Shown in pieces: positions 6,957 through 7,828 of a stretch of DNA of 7,828 nt. How positions within the stretch are numbered: position 1 is the stretch's first letter; the number at the start of each line of letters is the position of its first letter. The DNA is from Pelotomaculum sp. UBA4789 (GTDB lineage: Bacteria; Bacillota; Desulfotomaculia; Desulfotomaculales; Pelotomaculaceae): assembly GCA_002402945.1 (NCBI GenBank), contig DHGV01000010.1, positions 6,521 through 14,348 of the forward strand. The letters run 5' to 3'. The notes beneath the pieces were generated by a model that was not told the origin of the DNA, did not search any database, and saw only the letters and a list, made by a program, of their open reading frames with translations. The position numbers and the translations under genes are program-made.

Positions 6957-7214
6957 ATGGCTAAAGGTTTCAAGAGTTCCGGGAGTAACTGGGTATTGCT
7001 TCTCATGATACTTATCGGGGGCCTGACCGGCAGTGCTGTCGGCGACGCGTTGTCTCAGTCCCTGCCTTGGTTGAAATCAACATCACTGATTGGATTAGAG
7101 CCTTCAACCCTGGACCTGAGGTTTTTGAACATAACCTTCGGTTTTACTTTTGCCCTTGGCCCGCTCACCGCGCTTGGCATGATCCTTGGCTATGTCGTTT
7201 ACCGCAGGATTTGA
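6957..7214 (+). CDS. Small two-helix membrane protein, DUF4321-like
   Basis: The product is 85 residues of unknown function. A short basic N-terminus (MAKGFKSSGS) precedes a first hydrophobic helix at about 12-29 rich in small residues (LIGGLTGSAVGD), a polar linker of about 27 residues, a second hydrophobic segment at about 57-82 (FGFTFALGPLTALGMILGYV), and a basic end (YRRI). By the positive-inside rule both ends would face the cytoplasm. It resembles, from memory, the DUF4321 proteins that sit just before maf in many Clostridia; that name is by recall and context, not a search. ATG 6957 is preferred because GGTGA (6947-6951) lies 5 bases before it; the in-frame GTG at 6948 lacks a site. 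It ends 4 bases before maf, so the two are probably co-translated. A role at the envelope near the division/shape genes is only inference. Confidence 0.75.
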   Translation: MAKGFKSSGSNWVLLLMILIGGLTGSAVGDALSQSLPWLKSTSLIGLEPSTLDLRFLNITFGFTFALGPLTALGMILGYVVYRRI

Positions 7215-7218
7215 GGCC

Positions 7219-7803
7219 GTGAAAAAACTGATTCTTGCTTCCACATCACCCCGTCGCGCGGCATTATTGAAGCAGATTGGCTTAAACTTCCTGATTAAGG
7301 TATCCGCTGTGGACGAGACCCCGCTGCCAGGATTGACCCCTCCTGAACTTGTAGGATTATTGGCGGAAAGGAAAGCAACGGCGGCAGCCCGGAAATTACA
7401 TGACGGGATAGTGATCGGCGCTGATACTGTCGTAGTCTGGCAGGGGCAGGTTTTGGGCAAGCCGAAGAACGGGGACGAAGCGTTCGAGATGCTGTCTAAA
7501 TTACAGGGCAGTTGCCATGAGGTTTATACAGGCATAGCTTTAATCGATGTCAGCAGCGGGGAAGTATTGGTTCAGCATGAGAAAACGAGGGTTTGCTTCA
7601 GATCTCTGGATGAGAGGGAAATCAGGCTCTACGTAGCTTCCGGTGAGCCGTTGGATAAAGCCGGGGCATACGGAGTTCAGGGACTGGCAGCAATTTTCAT
7701 TACTGGAATTGAGGGCTGTTATACAAATGTAGTTGGTCTTCCCCTGGCCAGGCTTTCATTAATGCTTAAACAATTAGGCTGTAATGTGCTCGATGGTAAA
7801 TAA
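7219..7803 (+). CDS. maf: Maf-family nucleoside triphosphate pyrophosphatase (dTTP/UTP type)
   Basis: Maf proteins hydrolyse non-canonical or surplus nucleoside triphosphates to monophosphate and pyrophosphate, and were first noted for blocking septum formation when overexpressed in Bacillus. The 194-residue product has the full family pattern: ASTSPRR at 7-13, GADT at 67-70, KPKN at 81-84, HEVYTG at 100-105, DKAGAYGVQG at 136-145 and TNVVGLPL from 159. The DK-AG-YG-(I/V)QG segment points to the YhdE-like dTTP/UTP subgroup, not the YceF-like m7GTP subgroup; this is a family-level inference. GTG 7219 is chosen because the protein then begins KKLILAS.SPRR, as relatives do, and AGGA (7206-7209) lies 9 bases upstream. 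Starts at 7186 (TTG) or 7192 (ATG) would add 9-11 unconserved residues and overlap the preceding gene. The remaining 25 bases of the window hold nothing recognisable. Confidence 0.96.
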   Translation: MKKLILASTSPRRAALLKQIGLNFLIKVSAVDETPLPGLTPPELVGLLAERKATAAARKLHDGIVIGADTVVVWQGQVLGKPKNGDEAFEMLSKLQGSCHEVYTGIALIDVSSGEVLVQHEKTRVCFRSLDEREIRLYVASGEPLDKAGAYGVQGLAAIFITGIEGCYTNVVGLPLARLSLMLKQLGCNVLDGK

Positions 7804-7828
7804 CCATACAAATAGTTTGAAATGTTGT

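Noticed and set aside
7186..7218. Longer maf start at TTG 7186 or ATG 7192
   Set aside because: It would overlap the upstream gene by over 20 bases and add residues before the conserved KKLILAS.SPRR beginning.

Overview
The window is a plus-strand run of housekeeping genes with one clear riboregulator and one unusual intergenic repeat. The organism is most likely a low-to-mid-GC Gram-positive anaerobe of the Clostridia (Peptococcaceae / Desulfotomaculum-Pelotomaculum type). This is an inference from four things: the gene order lon-ysxC-valS-folC-maf, the tRNA-sensing T-box leader on valS, the small DUF4321-like membrane protein beside maf, and non-ATG starts with purine-rich ribosome binding sites. 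I found no mobile element, phage gene, CRISPR array, rRNA or tRNA.

Layout. Bases 1-1689 are the 3' two-thirds of lon (ATP-dependent protease, cut by the window's left edge). It overlaps ysxC/engB (1686-2270, ribosome-assembly GTPase) by 4 bases in an ATGA junction. Bases 2271-2670 hold a good sigma-A promoter and a roughly 300-nt T-box leader with a readable valine specifier (GUC), a T-box motif and an 11-bp intrinsic terminator. It controls valS (2671-5316, valyl-tRNA synthetase, TTG start). Bases 5317-5504 carry a long imperfect inverted repeat whose two arms have the same 9-9-11-9 unit layout, ending just before the folC ribosome binding site. folC (5505-6806) encodes folylpolyglutamate/dihydrofolate synthase. 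After about 150 bases with a possible promoter come a two-helix membrane protein (6957-7214) and, 4 bases on, maf (7219-7803, nucleotide pyrophosphatase).

How the parts work together. lon and ysxC appear co-transcribed and translationally coupled: protein quality control plus 50S subunit assembly. valS has its own promoter and is switched on when uncharged tRNA-Val accumulates. folC follows valS but is separated by the repeat, which may carry its own promoter. The DUF4321-like gene and maf look like one translational unit and probably lead into radC/mreB beyond the right edge, as in many Firmicutes; that continuation is not visible here.

No undescribed multi-gene system is evident. The points most worth a second look are the two-armed repeat with its possible internal promoter, the T-box details, the 91-codon false extension of valS through its leader, and the small membrane protein tied to maf.
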